From: Pseudomonadota bacterium
Lineage (GTDB): Bacteria > Pseudomonadota > Alphaproteobacteria > Acetobacterales > Acetobacteraceae
DNA: 17,363 nucleotides
Direction of reading: 5' to 3'
Assembly (NCBI GenBank): GCA_021841985.1
Contig: JAKCCP010000022.1
Coordinates: forward strand, 1 to 17,363
Shown: positions 1-7,369 of the stretch, piece after piece
Numbering within the stretch: position 1 is the first letter of the stretch
How the letters are laid out: every line of letters starts with the position of its first letter
Notes under the pieces: model-generated
Databases searched by the model: none
Told to the model about the DNA's origin: nothing
The model's input: only the letters and a program-made list of their open reading frames with translations
Translations under genes and position numbers: made by a program

Positions 1-397
1 CGCGCGCCACCATCCGCTGGCCGCGCGGGCCATCGACGAGGGTGGGCGTGAAGGGCGGGCTTGGCCAAAGTTCGAGCGGCTCGGGCGGCTGGACGTCGTA
101 ATGGCCGTAATAGAGGAGATGCGGGGCAGCGGCGCCAAGGTCGAGATCAGGGTCGAGATCGGGGCCGGGATGGGTCGCGAGCACCACCGGATGGCCCTCG
201 GTTTCATGGAGTGCCGCGGCGAAACCGAGCTTCGCCAACGCATCCCGCGCCCATGCCGCGGCCTGCCGGCAATCGCCGGCGTGATCGGGCTGGGCGCTGA
301 TCGAGGGGATGCGGAGGAAGTCGGACCACGCGGCGACGGCCTCCGGCATCAAGGCCGCCGCTTTCGTCAAAACCGCATCGGTTGCCGCTCCGGTCAT
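1..397 (-). CDS. M20-family metallopeptidase (dipeptidase-like), N-terminal part only
   Basis: Reading leftward from an ATG at 397, an open frame of 132 codons runs off the left edge without a stop. The translated N-terminus reads as an M20/M25/M40 zinc peptidase: a helical start with RIPSISAQPDHAGDC (about residues 29-43), then the metal-site strand LLYYGHYDVQPPEPLELW (about 94-111). In that strand H99 is the expected first zinc ligand and D101 the Asp that positions it. It is followed by SPPFTPTLVDG, typical of the carnosinase/DapE-like dipeptidases. Known members are cytoplasmic di-zinc enzymes of about 450-470 residues that hydrolyse dipeptides or related amides, so more than two thirds of this one lies outside the window. 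Its ATG overlaps the TGA of the TetR gene by 4 bp (ATGA), implying co-transcription and translational coupling with the repressor. The substrate cannot be told from this fragment. Confidence 0.9.
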   Translation of the reverse strand, partial: MTGAATDAVLTKAAALMPEAVAAWSDFLRIPSISAQPDHAGDCRQAAAWARDALAKLGFAAALHETEGHPVVLATHPGPDLDPDLDLGAAAPHLLYYGHYDVQPPEPLELWPSPPFTPTLVDGPRGQRMVAR

Positions 398-1011
398 GGT
401 TTCACTCCATAGGTGTTGAGAAACATCCGGGTCGCCGCCGTGACCACTTCGGCAATCCCCGCCTCGGCCGGGCCGCGCTGGAGATTGAGCTTATAGCGCA
501 GCCAGAGGCGGGTCTGGCAGAGGCAGAAGAATTGCTCGGCGGCGAATTCCGGGTCCGCGACGGCGAGCTTCCCCTCCTTGGTGCGCGCGGCGAGCCAGCG
601 CGCCATCTCGCCGGTTGCCCGCGCCGGCCCGGCTTCATAGAAAGCGCTCGCGAGTTCGGGGAATTTCTTCGCCTCCGCCACCACCACGCGGTAGATGGTG
701 AGCCCGAGATCGGAGAGCATCATCTCGACCATCCGCCGGCCGATCCGCGCGAGCGCCGCGGTGACGTCGAGTTCGTCGTCGGACGCGGCGAACACCTGGC
801 AGAGATTGCGCGCGCAGGCCGCCTCGACATAGGCGGCGAAGAGATGCGCCTTGCTCTCGAAATGGTTGTAGAGCGTGCCCTTGGAGACATTGGCGACGGC
901 GGCGATGCGGGACATGCTGGCGCCCTCATAACCGTCTTGCGCGAAGACCGCCGCGGCCCCCTCGAGGATGCGGGCCCGCTTTTCGGGCGACAGAGCATCG
1001 GCAGCCAGCAT
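394..1011 (-). CDS. TetR/AcrR-family transcriptional repressor (AefR-like C-terminal domain)
   Basis: A 205-residue one-component repressor. The N-terminal DNA-binding domain has the usual TetR layout: ARILEGAAAVFAQDGYEGAS followed by a helix-turn-helix at about residues 33-52 (MSRIAAVANVSKGTLYNHF). The C-terminal ligand/dimer domain contains VVVAEAKKFPELASAFYEAGP, typical of the AefR-like (TetR_C_7) group often found beside RND pumps. An ATG at 1032 would add seven residues, but a strong AGGAGG lies inside that extension at 1026-1021, 9 nt before the ATG at 1011, so the shorter start is preferred. It is divergent from the NodT-MFP-RND efflux operon with a near-palindromic operator candidate between them. 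By analogy with AcrR/MexR-type systems it probably represses the pump and itself. It is followed by the overlapping M20 peptidase. The inducer is unknown. Confidence 0.93.
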   Translation of the reverse strand: MLAADALSPEKRARILEGAAAVFAQDGYEGASMSRIAAVANVSKGTLYNHFESKAHLFAAYVEAACARNLCQVFAASDDELDVTAALARIGRRMVEMMLSDLGLTIYRVVVAEAKKFPELASAFYEAGPARATGEMARWLAARTKEGKLAVADPEFAAEQFFCLCQTRLWLRYKLNLQRGPAEAGIAEVVTAATRMFLNTYGVKP

Positions 1012-1020
1012 CGGGGCATT

Positions 1021-1026
1021 CCTCCT
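1021..1026 (-). promoter_or_regulatory. Shine-Dalgarno AGGAGG deciding the TetR start
   Basis: On the minus strand a perfect AGGAGG precedes the ATG at 1011 by 9 nt. It would lie inside the coding region if translation began at the in-frame ATG at 1032. This is the main reason for choosing the shorter TetR protein. Confidence 0.6.
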
Positions 1027-1085
1027 TGACATTGTCGTGACTTTGCGGATTGACGATGCGACGGGATGGGTGCATTTGTCAAAAT

Positions 1086-1104
1086 TGACTGAACCGGTCG
1101 GTCA
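1086..1104. promoter_or_regulatory. Candidate TetR operator, 19-bp near-palindrome
   Basis: TGACTGAACCGGTCGGTCA is an imperfect inverted repeat centred on 1095. Outer arms TGAC/GTCA match perfectly and seven of the nine base pairs are complementary. It lies in the divergent region between the TetR gene and the efflux operon, and overlaps a TTGACT hexamer (1085-1090) that could act as a rightward -35. On the minus strand a TTGACA (1082-1077) just downstream of the palindrome could serve the TetR gene. A repressor dimer here would block both directions. Length and symmetry fit AcrR-type sites. Binding is inferred from position and symmetry only, and no convincing -10 element was found on either strand. 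Confidence 0.55.
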
Positions 1105-1147
1105 GGCGGGGGTGGCGCGACGGCTTCGGCGCCTGGAGGATAGGGTC

Positions 1148-2791
1148 ATGCAGGGTTCGGGACGTGATCTGGCGCGGCGGCGGTTGGGCCGCGTCGTGGT
1201 TCTGGCCATCCCACTGCTCGGCGCCTGCACCGTCGGCCCCGATTTCACCCCCGAAAAACCCTGGTGGCAGCCGAGTTCGTGGTCGAACGCGAAACCCGCG
1301 GTGCCGGTCGAGAAGGCGAGCCTGGTCGAGACCGCGCCGCTCGATCCGAAATGGTGGGACCAGTTCCAGGATCCCGAGCTTTCCAAGCTGGAACAGCATG
1401 TCGCCGGGGAAAATCTCGACATCCGGATCGCCGATATGCGGCTCGGCGAATCGCGGAGCCAGCTCGGCGTCACCCAGGCCAGCCAATACCCGATCCTCAA
1501 CGCCGACGGCTCCTTTTCGCACCAGTATCTGAGCCCGAACGGCGCGATCGCCCTGTTCCCGCCCGCCGGCGCGACCAGCACCGGCGGCGGCTTCGGCGGC
1601 ATCGCGCCGGGAACGACAGGCACCAGCTTCGGCAGCACCGGCGCCTCGGCCGGCGGCGCCGCCGGCACGCTTGGCGCCATTCCGCTGCATGGCAGCACCA
1701 TCCCGCCCTTCAACCTCTATCAATACGGGTTCGATGCCGCCTGGGAGATCGATTTCTGGGGCCAGGTCCGCCGTCAGGTGGAAGCCGCCAAGGCGATGGT
1801 CCAGGCGACCGAGGATCAGCGGCGTGACGCCCTGGTCTCGATCGAGGCGGAATTGGCGCGCGATTACATCAATCTCCGCGGCACCCAGCGCACCCTCGCG
1901 ATCACCGAGGAAAACCTCGAGAGCGCCAACCAGAGCCTCGATCTGACCCGCCAGCGCGCCAGTGGCGGCCTCACCACCGACCTCGACGTCGCCAACGCCG
2001 AGGCCCAGGCCGACAACATCGCCGCGCAATTGCCGCCGCTCCGCCAGCAGGAAACCGAGCTGATCAACGCCATCAGCCAGTTGCTCGGGCGTGAACCCGG
2101 CGCGCTCAAGGCGGAACTGGCCGACGCCAAGCCGATCCCGCCGGTGCCGCCGAAAGTGCCGATGGGGCTTCCCTCCGAACTCGCCCGCCGCCGCCCCGAT
2201 ATCCGCGCCGCCGAAGCCAGCCTGCACGCCGCGACCGCGCAGATCGGCGTCGCCGTCTCGGATTTCTTCCCCAATGTCTCGCTCACCGGCAGCTTCGGGA
2301 TCGCGGCGCTCAATGCCTATCAGATGGGCAGCCTGAGATCCATGCAATATGGCGTCGGGCCGACCGTCAGCCTGCCGATCTTCCAAGGCGGACAGCTCGT
2401 CTCCACCTTGGCACTGCGCAAGCAGCAGCAGAAGGAGGCGGCGCTCACCTACCAGAAAACCGTCTTGCAAGCGCTCAACGACGTGGATAATTCCCTCACC
2501 GCCTACAACACCGAACAGCAGCGCGAGGCGGCGTTGACCAAGACCGTGGCCGCGGCCCGCCGCGCGCTCGATCTCGCGCGCCAGCGCTACGTGCAGGGGG
2601 TCGCGACCTTCCTCGACGTCTTGACCGCGCAAAGCGTGCTGCTCGGCGCCGAGATCCAGCTCGCCCAGAGCACGACGCTGGTCTCGACCAATCTGGTGCT
2701 GCTTTACAAGGCGCTCGGCGGCGGCTGGGAGCAGACCTATCCCGACCCGTCGGCCGAGACCGCCCAGAAGGCGAGCCAGCCGAGCTTGTAG
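1148..2791 (+). CDS. RND efflux outer-membrane lipoprotein, NodT/OprM-type
   Basis: A 547-residue outer-membrane factor of the TolC/OprM superfamily that forms the exit duct of a tripartite efflux pump. The start is the ATG at 1148, 7 nt after GGAGGA (1135-1140). The N-terminus is a lipoprotein signal (RRRLGRVVVLAIPLLGAC) with lipobox LGAC and the lipidated Cys at residue 27, followed by TVGPDFTPEKP, the hallmark of NodT-family proteins. Two outer-membrane-efflux repeats follow, with FDAAWEIDFWGQVRRQVEAAKA in the first half, LARRRPDIRAAEASLHAATAQIGVAVSDFFP between halves, and a C-terminal RYVQGVATFLDVLTAQ. A Gly/Ala/Thr/Ser-rich stretch at about residues 138-188 sits where the first surface-exposed strand-loop would be and is unusually long. 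It is the first gene of the efflux operon, with 134 bp before the fusion-protein gene. An in-frame extension to 968 is rejected because it runs into the TetR gene. Confidence 0.95.
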   Translation: MQGSGRDLARRRLGRVVVLAIPLLGACTVGPDFTPEKPWWQPSSWSNAKPAVPVEKASLVETAPLDPKWWDQFQDPELSKLEQHVAGENLDIRIADMRLGESRSQLGVTQASQYPILNADGSFSHQYLSPNGAIALFPPAGATSTGGGFGGIAPGTTGTSFGSTGASAGGAAGTLGAIPLHGSTIPPFNLYQYGFDAAWEIDFWGQVRRQVEAAKAMVQATEDQRRDALVSIEAELARDYINLRGTQRTLAITEENLESANQSLDLTRQRASGGLTTDLDVANAEAQADNIAAQLPPLRQQETELINAISQLLGREPGALKAELADAKPIPPVPPKVPMGLPSELARRRPDIRAAEASLHAATAQIGVAVSDFFPNVSLTGSFGIAALNAYQMGSLRSMQYGVGPTVSLPIFQGGQLVSTLALRKQQQKEAALTYQKTVLQALNDVDNSLTAYNTEQQREAALTKTVAAARRALDLARQRYVQGVATFLDVLTAQSVLLGAEIQLAQSTTLVSTNLVLLYKALGGGWEQTYPDPSAETAQKASQPSL

Positions 2792-2925
2792 CGCGCCGCG
2801 CCCGGCGGCGGCGTGCGTGCCCGAGGGGTTTCCCTACAGGCCTGCGCCTTGCTCCGCCGGAGTTCGCGGCCATATGGTAATGTCGCCTCGCCCAGGTTCC
2901 TTTCTCGGGATACAAGGATTTGCCG

Positions 2926-4125
2926 ATGATATTGCGCGTGACCGCGGTTTTGCTTGCGATCCTTGCCGCTGGCCTTGCCGCTGGCGCGTCTCCGGCCTGG
3001 GCGCAATTCGGCCCCGGCGGGCCGCCGGCGGTCGGCGTGGTGCGCGCCGAGCCGCACGCGGTGACCGAGACCAGCGAGTTCGTCGGCCGCATCCAGGCGA
3101 CCGACCGGGTCAATCTCGTCGCCCGCGTCACCGCCTATCTCGAACAGATGATTTTCACCGAAGGGGCGGAGGTGAAAAAGGGCGATCTCCTCTATCGCCT
3201 GGAACAGCCGCCTTTCGAGGCCGATGTGCAAGCCAAGGCGGCGACCATCGCGCAGATGCAGGCGCAGTTGCAAAACGCCGCGATCACCCTCCATCGCGCC
3301 GAGACCCTTCTCCACACACCGGCCGGCCAGCAATCGACGGTCGATGATTCGCGCGCCAACCAGCTTTCCTATCAGGCGCAACTGATGCAGGCGGAAGCCA
3401 ATCTGCGCCTCTCGCGGATCAATCTCGGCTATACCGAAATCCGTGCCCCGATCGATGGCAAGATCGGCCGCACCGCGGTCACCATCGGCAACGTCGTCAG
3501 CCCCTCTTCCGGAACCCTGGCGACGATCGTGAGCCAGGATCCGATGTATGTGGTGTTCCCGGTCTCGGTGCGCGCCGCCCTCGATCTCCGCCAGCGCTAT
3601 CACGACAAAGGCGGGCTCAACGCCGTCGTCATCCGCGTCCGCCTCCCCGATGGCCGGATCTATGACCAGGTCGGCAAGGTCGATTTCGTCGACAATACGA
3701 TCTCCGCCAACACCGATACCATCACGCTCCGCGGCGTGATCGCCAATCCCGCCTCGCCCAGCACCGACAAGGCGAGACTGGCCACGCGCGAATTGACCGA
3801 TGGCGAATTCGTCAGCGTCCTTCTCGAAGGGGTCGAGCCGATCGCCGCCCTCACCGTCCCCCGCGCCGCCGTTTTGTCCGACCAATCCGGGGATTATGTC
3901 TATGTCGTCGGCGCCGGCAACAAAATCGAGCAGCGGCGTCTTCAGCTCGGCCAATCGACGCCGACCGAGGCGGTGGTGCTGAAGGGGCTCGACCCCGGCG
4001 CGATGGTGGTGGTGGAGGGCGTGCAGCGGGTGCGCCCCGGCCTCGTCGTCGCCCCCGGCCCGGCCTCGCCGCCACCCGGCGCCGCCAAAACAGCAGCGGG
4101 CACGCCCGCCGCGAAGCAGGATTGA
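2926..4125 (+). CDS. RND efflux periplasmic adaptor (membrane fusion protein), AcrA/MexA-type
   Basis: A 399-residue HlyD/AcrA-family adaptor that links the inner-membrane pump to the outer-membrane duct. The chosen ATG at 2926 lies 7 nt after AAGGA (2914-2918); a TTG two codons upstream (2920) is the alternative. The N-terminus is a Sec signal ([20 protein letters not shown] ending ASPAWAQ) without a lipobox Cys, so the protein is probably not lipidated. Domains in order: a barrel-sandwich/lipoyl half ([20 protein letters not shown], then [19 protein letters not shown]), an alpha-hairpin rich in Gln, Ala and Leu (about residues 100-155), the second lipoyl half ([19 protein letters not shown]), a beta-barrel region ([10 protein letters not shown]), and a membrane-proximal region with [21 protein letters not shown]. 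The C-terminus is a Pro/Ala-rich tail. Only 4 bp separate it from the pump gene, so the two are co-transcribed. Confidence 0.95.
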   Translation: MILRVTAVLLAILAAGLAAGASPAWAQFGPGGPPAVGVVRAEPHAVTETSEFVGRIQATDRVNLVARVTAYLEQMIFTEGAEVKKGDLLYRLEQPPFEADVQAKAATIAQMQAQLQNAAITLHRAETLLHTPAGQQSTVDDSRANQLSYQAQLMQAEANLRLSRINLGYTEIRAPIDGKIGRTAVTIGNVVSPSSGTLATIVSQDPMYVVFPVSVRAALDLRQRYHDKGGLNAVVIRVRLPDGRIYDQVGKVDFVDNTISANTDTITLRGVIANPASPSTDKARLATRELTDGEFVSVLLEGVEPIAALTVPRAAVLSDQSGDYVYVVGAGNKIEQRRLQLGQSTPTEAVVLKGLDPGAMVVVEGVQRVRPGLVVAPGPASPPPGAAKTAAGTPAAKQD

Positions 4126-4129
4126 GCCG

Positions 4130-7100
4130 ATGATCTCGGCGGTTTTCGTCGATCGCCCGCGCCTTGCGATGGTGATCGCGATCGTCACCACGCTCGCCGG
4201 CATCCTCGCCATGCTGCGCATTCCGGTGGCGCAGTTCCCCGATATCGTGCCGCCGCAGGTGACGGTGACGGCGAGCTACCCCGGCGCCTCGGCCGATGTC
4301 GTGGAAACCAACATCGCCCAGCCGATCGAAAGCCAGGTGGTCGGCGTCGATCGCATGCTCTACATGAAATCGAACAGCGGCAATGACGGCAGCTACACGC
4401 TGAACACCAGCTTCTCGCTTGACACCAACCCCGATATCGACGTCGTCAACGTCAACAACCGGGTGCAGACGGCGATGTCGCAACTGCCCGCCGAGGTGCA
4501 GCAGGAAGGGCTGGTGGTGCAGAAAAAATCCGCCGCCGTGCTGCAGTTCGTCATTCTCTACAGCGAGAACGGCAAGCAGGATCCGCTGTTCATCACCAAT
4601 TACGTGATCATCAACGTCCTCGACAAGATCTCCCGCACGCCGGGCGTCGGGCAGGCCTCCTTGTTCGCCAGGATGAACTACTCGATGCGCATCTGGTTCG
4701 ACATCCAGCGCCTCGTCAGCCTCAACCTCTCGCCGTCCGACGTCATCGCCGCGATCCAGGCACAAAACATCCAGGCCCCGGTCGGGCGCATCGGCGCGCG
4801 GCCGATCGGCCCCGACCAGCAATTCCAGCTCAACGTCCAGACCCAGGGCCAGCTCAAGACGCCGAAGGAATTCGGCGAAATCGTGCTGCGCGCTTTTCCC
4901 GATGGTTCGGTCTTGCGTGTGCGCGACGTCGCGCGGGTCGAGATGGGGGCGCAGAACGAGGACAGCGAAAGCCGCATCGATGGCCGCCCCGGCGTTCCGA
5001 TCGGCATCTATCTCTCCCCCGGCGCCAATGCCGTCGCCACCGCCGCGGCGGTGAACCGGACCCTCGCCGATCTCAGCAAGCGCTTCCCCGAGGGGCTGAA
5101 GGCGCGGGTGATGTATGACAGCACCACCTTCGTCTCGGACACCATCCACGAGGTGATCCGCACCCTCACCGAGGCGTTTTTGCTGGTCGTGCTCGTCGTC
5201 TATCTCTTCCTCGGCAATTTCCGCGCGACCATCATCCCGACCGTCGCGGTGCCGGTCAGCCTGATCGGCACCTTCGCCGCCCTGCTCGCGCTCGGCTATT
5301 CCGCCAATACCGTCTCGCTGCTCGCCATGGTGCTCGCGATCGGCATCGTCGTCGATGACGCGATCGTCGTCGTCGAGAACGTCGAGCGGGTGATGGAGGA
5401 GGAGCCGGAGATTTCCCCGGCCGAGGCGACCAAGAAGGCGATGCGCCAGATCACCGCGCCGATCATCGCGATCACCCTGGTTCTGCTTTCGGTGTTCGTG
5501 CCGATCGCCTTCATCCCCGGGCTTTCGGGGACGCTGTTTCGCCAGTTCGCGGTCACCATCAGCTCGGCGATGCTGATTTCGGCGATCAACGCGCTGACGC
5601 TCTCGCCCGCGCTCTGCGCCGTCTTTCTCCGCCATACCGGCAAGAAGCGCGGCCCGATCGGCCAGATGTTGCGCGGCATCGATTTCCTGCGCGATGGCTA
5701 TGCCGCGATCGTGCGCCGCCTCCTCCGCGTCTCGGCGCTGGCGCTCGTGCTGATCGCGGTTTTCGCGCTTGGCGTCTGGGGATTGTCGCGCCATACGCCG
5801 ACCGGCTTCCTGCCCGAGGAGGATCAGGGCGCGTTCTTCCTCGCCGTGCAATTGCCCGATGGCGCCTCGGTCGCGCGCGCGTCGGCGACGACGCGGGAAG
5901 TCGAGGGGATCCTCGCGAAAATGCCCGAGGTCGAGCACACGCTCTCGATCATCGGCTTCTCGCTGCTCGATTACGTCTCCGAGCCCAATGCCGCGTTCAT
6001 GGTCGCCCGCCTCAAGCCGTTCGCCGACCGCAAGAGCGCGGCGAGTTCGGCGCAGGCACTGATCCGCAAGACCTTTGGCGCAGCACAGGGCATCCGCTCG
6101 GCGACCGTGTTCCCCTTCAACCTGCCGCCGATCATCGGGCTCTCCACCTCCGGCGGCTTCGAATACGAGCTTGAGGGGCTGGAGGGGCAGGATCCGGTGA
6201 CCATGGGCAGCGTCATGAACGGCCTGCTCGCCGCCGCCAACCGCGACCCCCACCTGGCCCGCGTATTCTCCACCTTCACCGCGACCAACCCCTCGATCTA
6301 TCTCGATATCGACCGCGAGAAGGCGCAGGCGCTCGGCCTCAACATCAGCGACGTCTTCACCGCGCTCCAGGCGACGTTGGGGGGCATCTACATCAATAAT
6401 TTCAGCCTCTATGGCCGCACCTGGCAGGTGAATATCGAGGGCGAGGCGGCGAGGCGGCGCGATCTCTCCGACATCTGGCAGATCTATGTGCGCAACAATG
6501 TCGGCCAGATGGTGCCGCTCCGCTCGATCGCCGAGCTGCGCATCGTGCAGGGGCCGCAGGTGATCATCCGCTACAATAATTACCGCGCCATCTCGATCCT
6601 CGGCAGCCCCGCGCCCGGCGCCTCCTCGGGTGACGCGCTGGCGGCGATGGCGGCGGTCTCGGCGGACACGCTGCCGCCGGGCTATGCGTTCGAGTGGACC
6701 GGCACCGCCTATCAGGAGCAGCTCGCCTCCGGGCGCACCGGGTTCATTCTCGCGCTCGCGGTGTTGTTCGCCTATCTGTTCCTGGTCGGGCTCTATGAAA
6801 GCTGGGTGATCCCGATCCCGGTTTTGCTTTCGGTCGTCGTCGGCGCCACCGGCTCGTTCATCGCCCTCCGCGTCTCCGGCCTCTCGCTCGACCTCTATGC
6901 TCAGATCGGCCTCGTCGTCTTGATCGCGCTCGCCGCGAAAAACGGCATCCTGATCGTCGAGTTCGCCAAGGAGCGCCGCGAGGAGGGTCTGCCGATCCGC
7001 GAGGCGGCGGCGCTCGGGGCAAAAACGCGGTTTCGTGCCGTGATGATGACCTCGGTCGCCTTCATCCTCGGCCTCGTGCCCCTGGTCTGGGCGGAGGGCG

Positions 7101-7282
7101 CGGCGATGCTGAGCCGGCGCGGCATCGGGACGGCGGTGTTCGGCGGCATGATCGCCGCGAGTTCGATCGGCATCTTTCTGATCCCGATGCTCTATGTCAT
7201 CTTCCAGACTTTCCGCGAGCGGGTAAAAGCGCGGTTTTCACGCAAGCGTGCGCATGCCCCCGCCGAAACGGTGGGAGAATAG
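4130..7282 (+). CDS. RND multidrug efflux pump, HAE1 family (AcrB/MexB-type)
   Basis: A 1050-residue inner-membrane proton-driven antiporter, full length for the AcrB/MexB family (about 1030-1050). The N-terminus [20 protein letters not shown] is TM1, followed by [20 protein letters not shown], the standard opening of the porter domain. TM4 carries [17 protein letters not shown] with the proton-relay pair D409-D410 (AcrB D407/D408). TM10 carries [16 protein letters not shown] with K937 (AcrB K940). [20 protein letters not shown] opens the second porter half. The two halves repeat the TM1 + large periplasmic loop + five or six TM pattern. All essential residues looked for are intact. It is the last gene of the NodT-MFP-RND operon under the divergent TetR repressor. 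Substrates are likely amphiphilic or aromatic compounds, as for the family; the specific one cannot be read from sequence. Confidence 0.96.
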   Translation: MISAVFVDRPRLAMVIAIVTTLAGILAMLRIPVAQFPDIVPPQVTVTASYPGASADVVETNIAQPIESQVVGVDRMLYMKSNSGNDGSYTLNTSFSLDTNPDIDVVNVNNRVQTAMSQLPAEVQQEGLVVQKKSAAVLQFVILYSENGKQDPLFITNYVIINVLDKISRTPGVGQASLFARMNYSMRIWFDIQRLVSLNLSPSDVIAAIQAQNIQAPVGRIGARPIGPDQQFQLNVQTQGQLKTPKEFGEIVLRAFPDGSVLRVRDVARVEMGAQNEDSESRIDGRPGVPIGIYLSPGANAVATAAAVNRTLADLSKRFPEGLKARVMYDSTTFVSDTIHEVIRTLTEAFLLVVLVVYLFLGNFRATIIPTVAVPVSLIGTFAALLALGYSANTVSLLAMVLAIGIVVDDAIVVVENVERVMEEEPEISPAEATKKAMRQITAPIIAITLVLLSVFVPIAFIPGLSGTLFRQFAVTISSAMLISAINALTLSPALCAVFLRHTGKKRGPIGQMLRGIDFLRDGYAAIVRRLLRVSALALVLIAVFALGVWGLSRHTPTGFLPEEDQGAFFLAVQLPDGASVARASATTREVEGILAKMPEVEHTLSIIGFSLLDYVSEPNAAFMVARLKPFADRKSAASSAQALIRKTFGAAQGIRSATVFPFNLPPIIGLSTSGGFEYELEGLEGQDPVTMGSVMNGLLAAANRDPHLARVFSTFTATNPSIYLDIDREKAQALGLNISDVFTALQATLGGIYINNFSLYGRTWQVNIEGEAARRRDLSDIWQIYVRNNVGQMVPLRSIAELRIVQGPQVIIRYNNYRAISILGSPAPGASSGDALAAMAAVSADTLPPGYAFEWTGTAYQEQLASGRTGFILALAVLFAYLFLVGLYESWVIPIPVLLSVVVGATGSFIALRVSGLSLDLYAQIGLVVLIALAAKNGILIVEFAKERREEGLPIREAAALGAKTRFRAVMMTSVAFILGLVPLVWAEGAAMLSRRGIGTAVFGGMIAASSIGIFLIPMLYVIFQTFRERVKARFSRKRAHAPAETVGE

Positions 7283-7369
7283 GCGCCGGCGCGGCGGGGG
7301 GCTTGGCCTCGGGCGCCGGGCGCGCCAATCTGTCGCGACGTTACAAACGGGAAGCGGAGAGCGAGAGCG

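Noticed and set aside
968..1147. N-terminal extension of the NodT protein to an upstream ATG
   Set aside because: It would overlap the repressor gene and bury the lipoprotein signal; the ATG at 1148 has a good ribosome site and places the lipobox correctly.
1079..2632. Minus-strand open frame of 517 codons opposite the NodT gene
   Set aside because: Low-complexity Arg/Gly/Asp composition, no ribosome site or family motif, and fully covered by a well-supported gene.
3851..6253. Long open frame on the minus strand (800 codons) opposite the fusion-protein and RND pump genes
   Set aside because: It is antisense to two clearly recognisable genes; its translation is rich in Arg, Asp, Gly and His with no recognisable domain, a usual artefact of high-GC third positions.
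7283..7330. GC-rich inverted-repeat-like stretch after the RND pump gene as a possible terminator
   Set aside because: No clean stem with a following T-run could be drawn; the symmetry is what very GC-rich sequence gives by chance.
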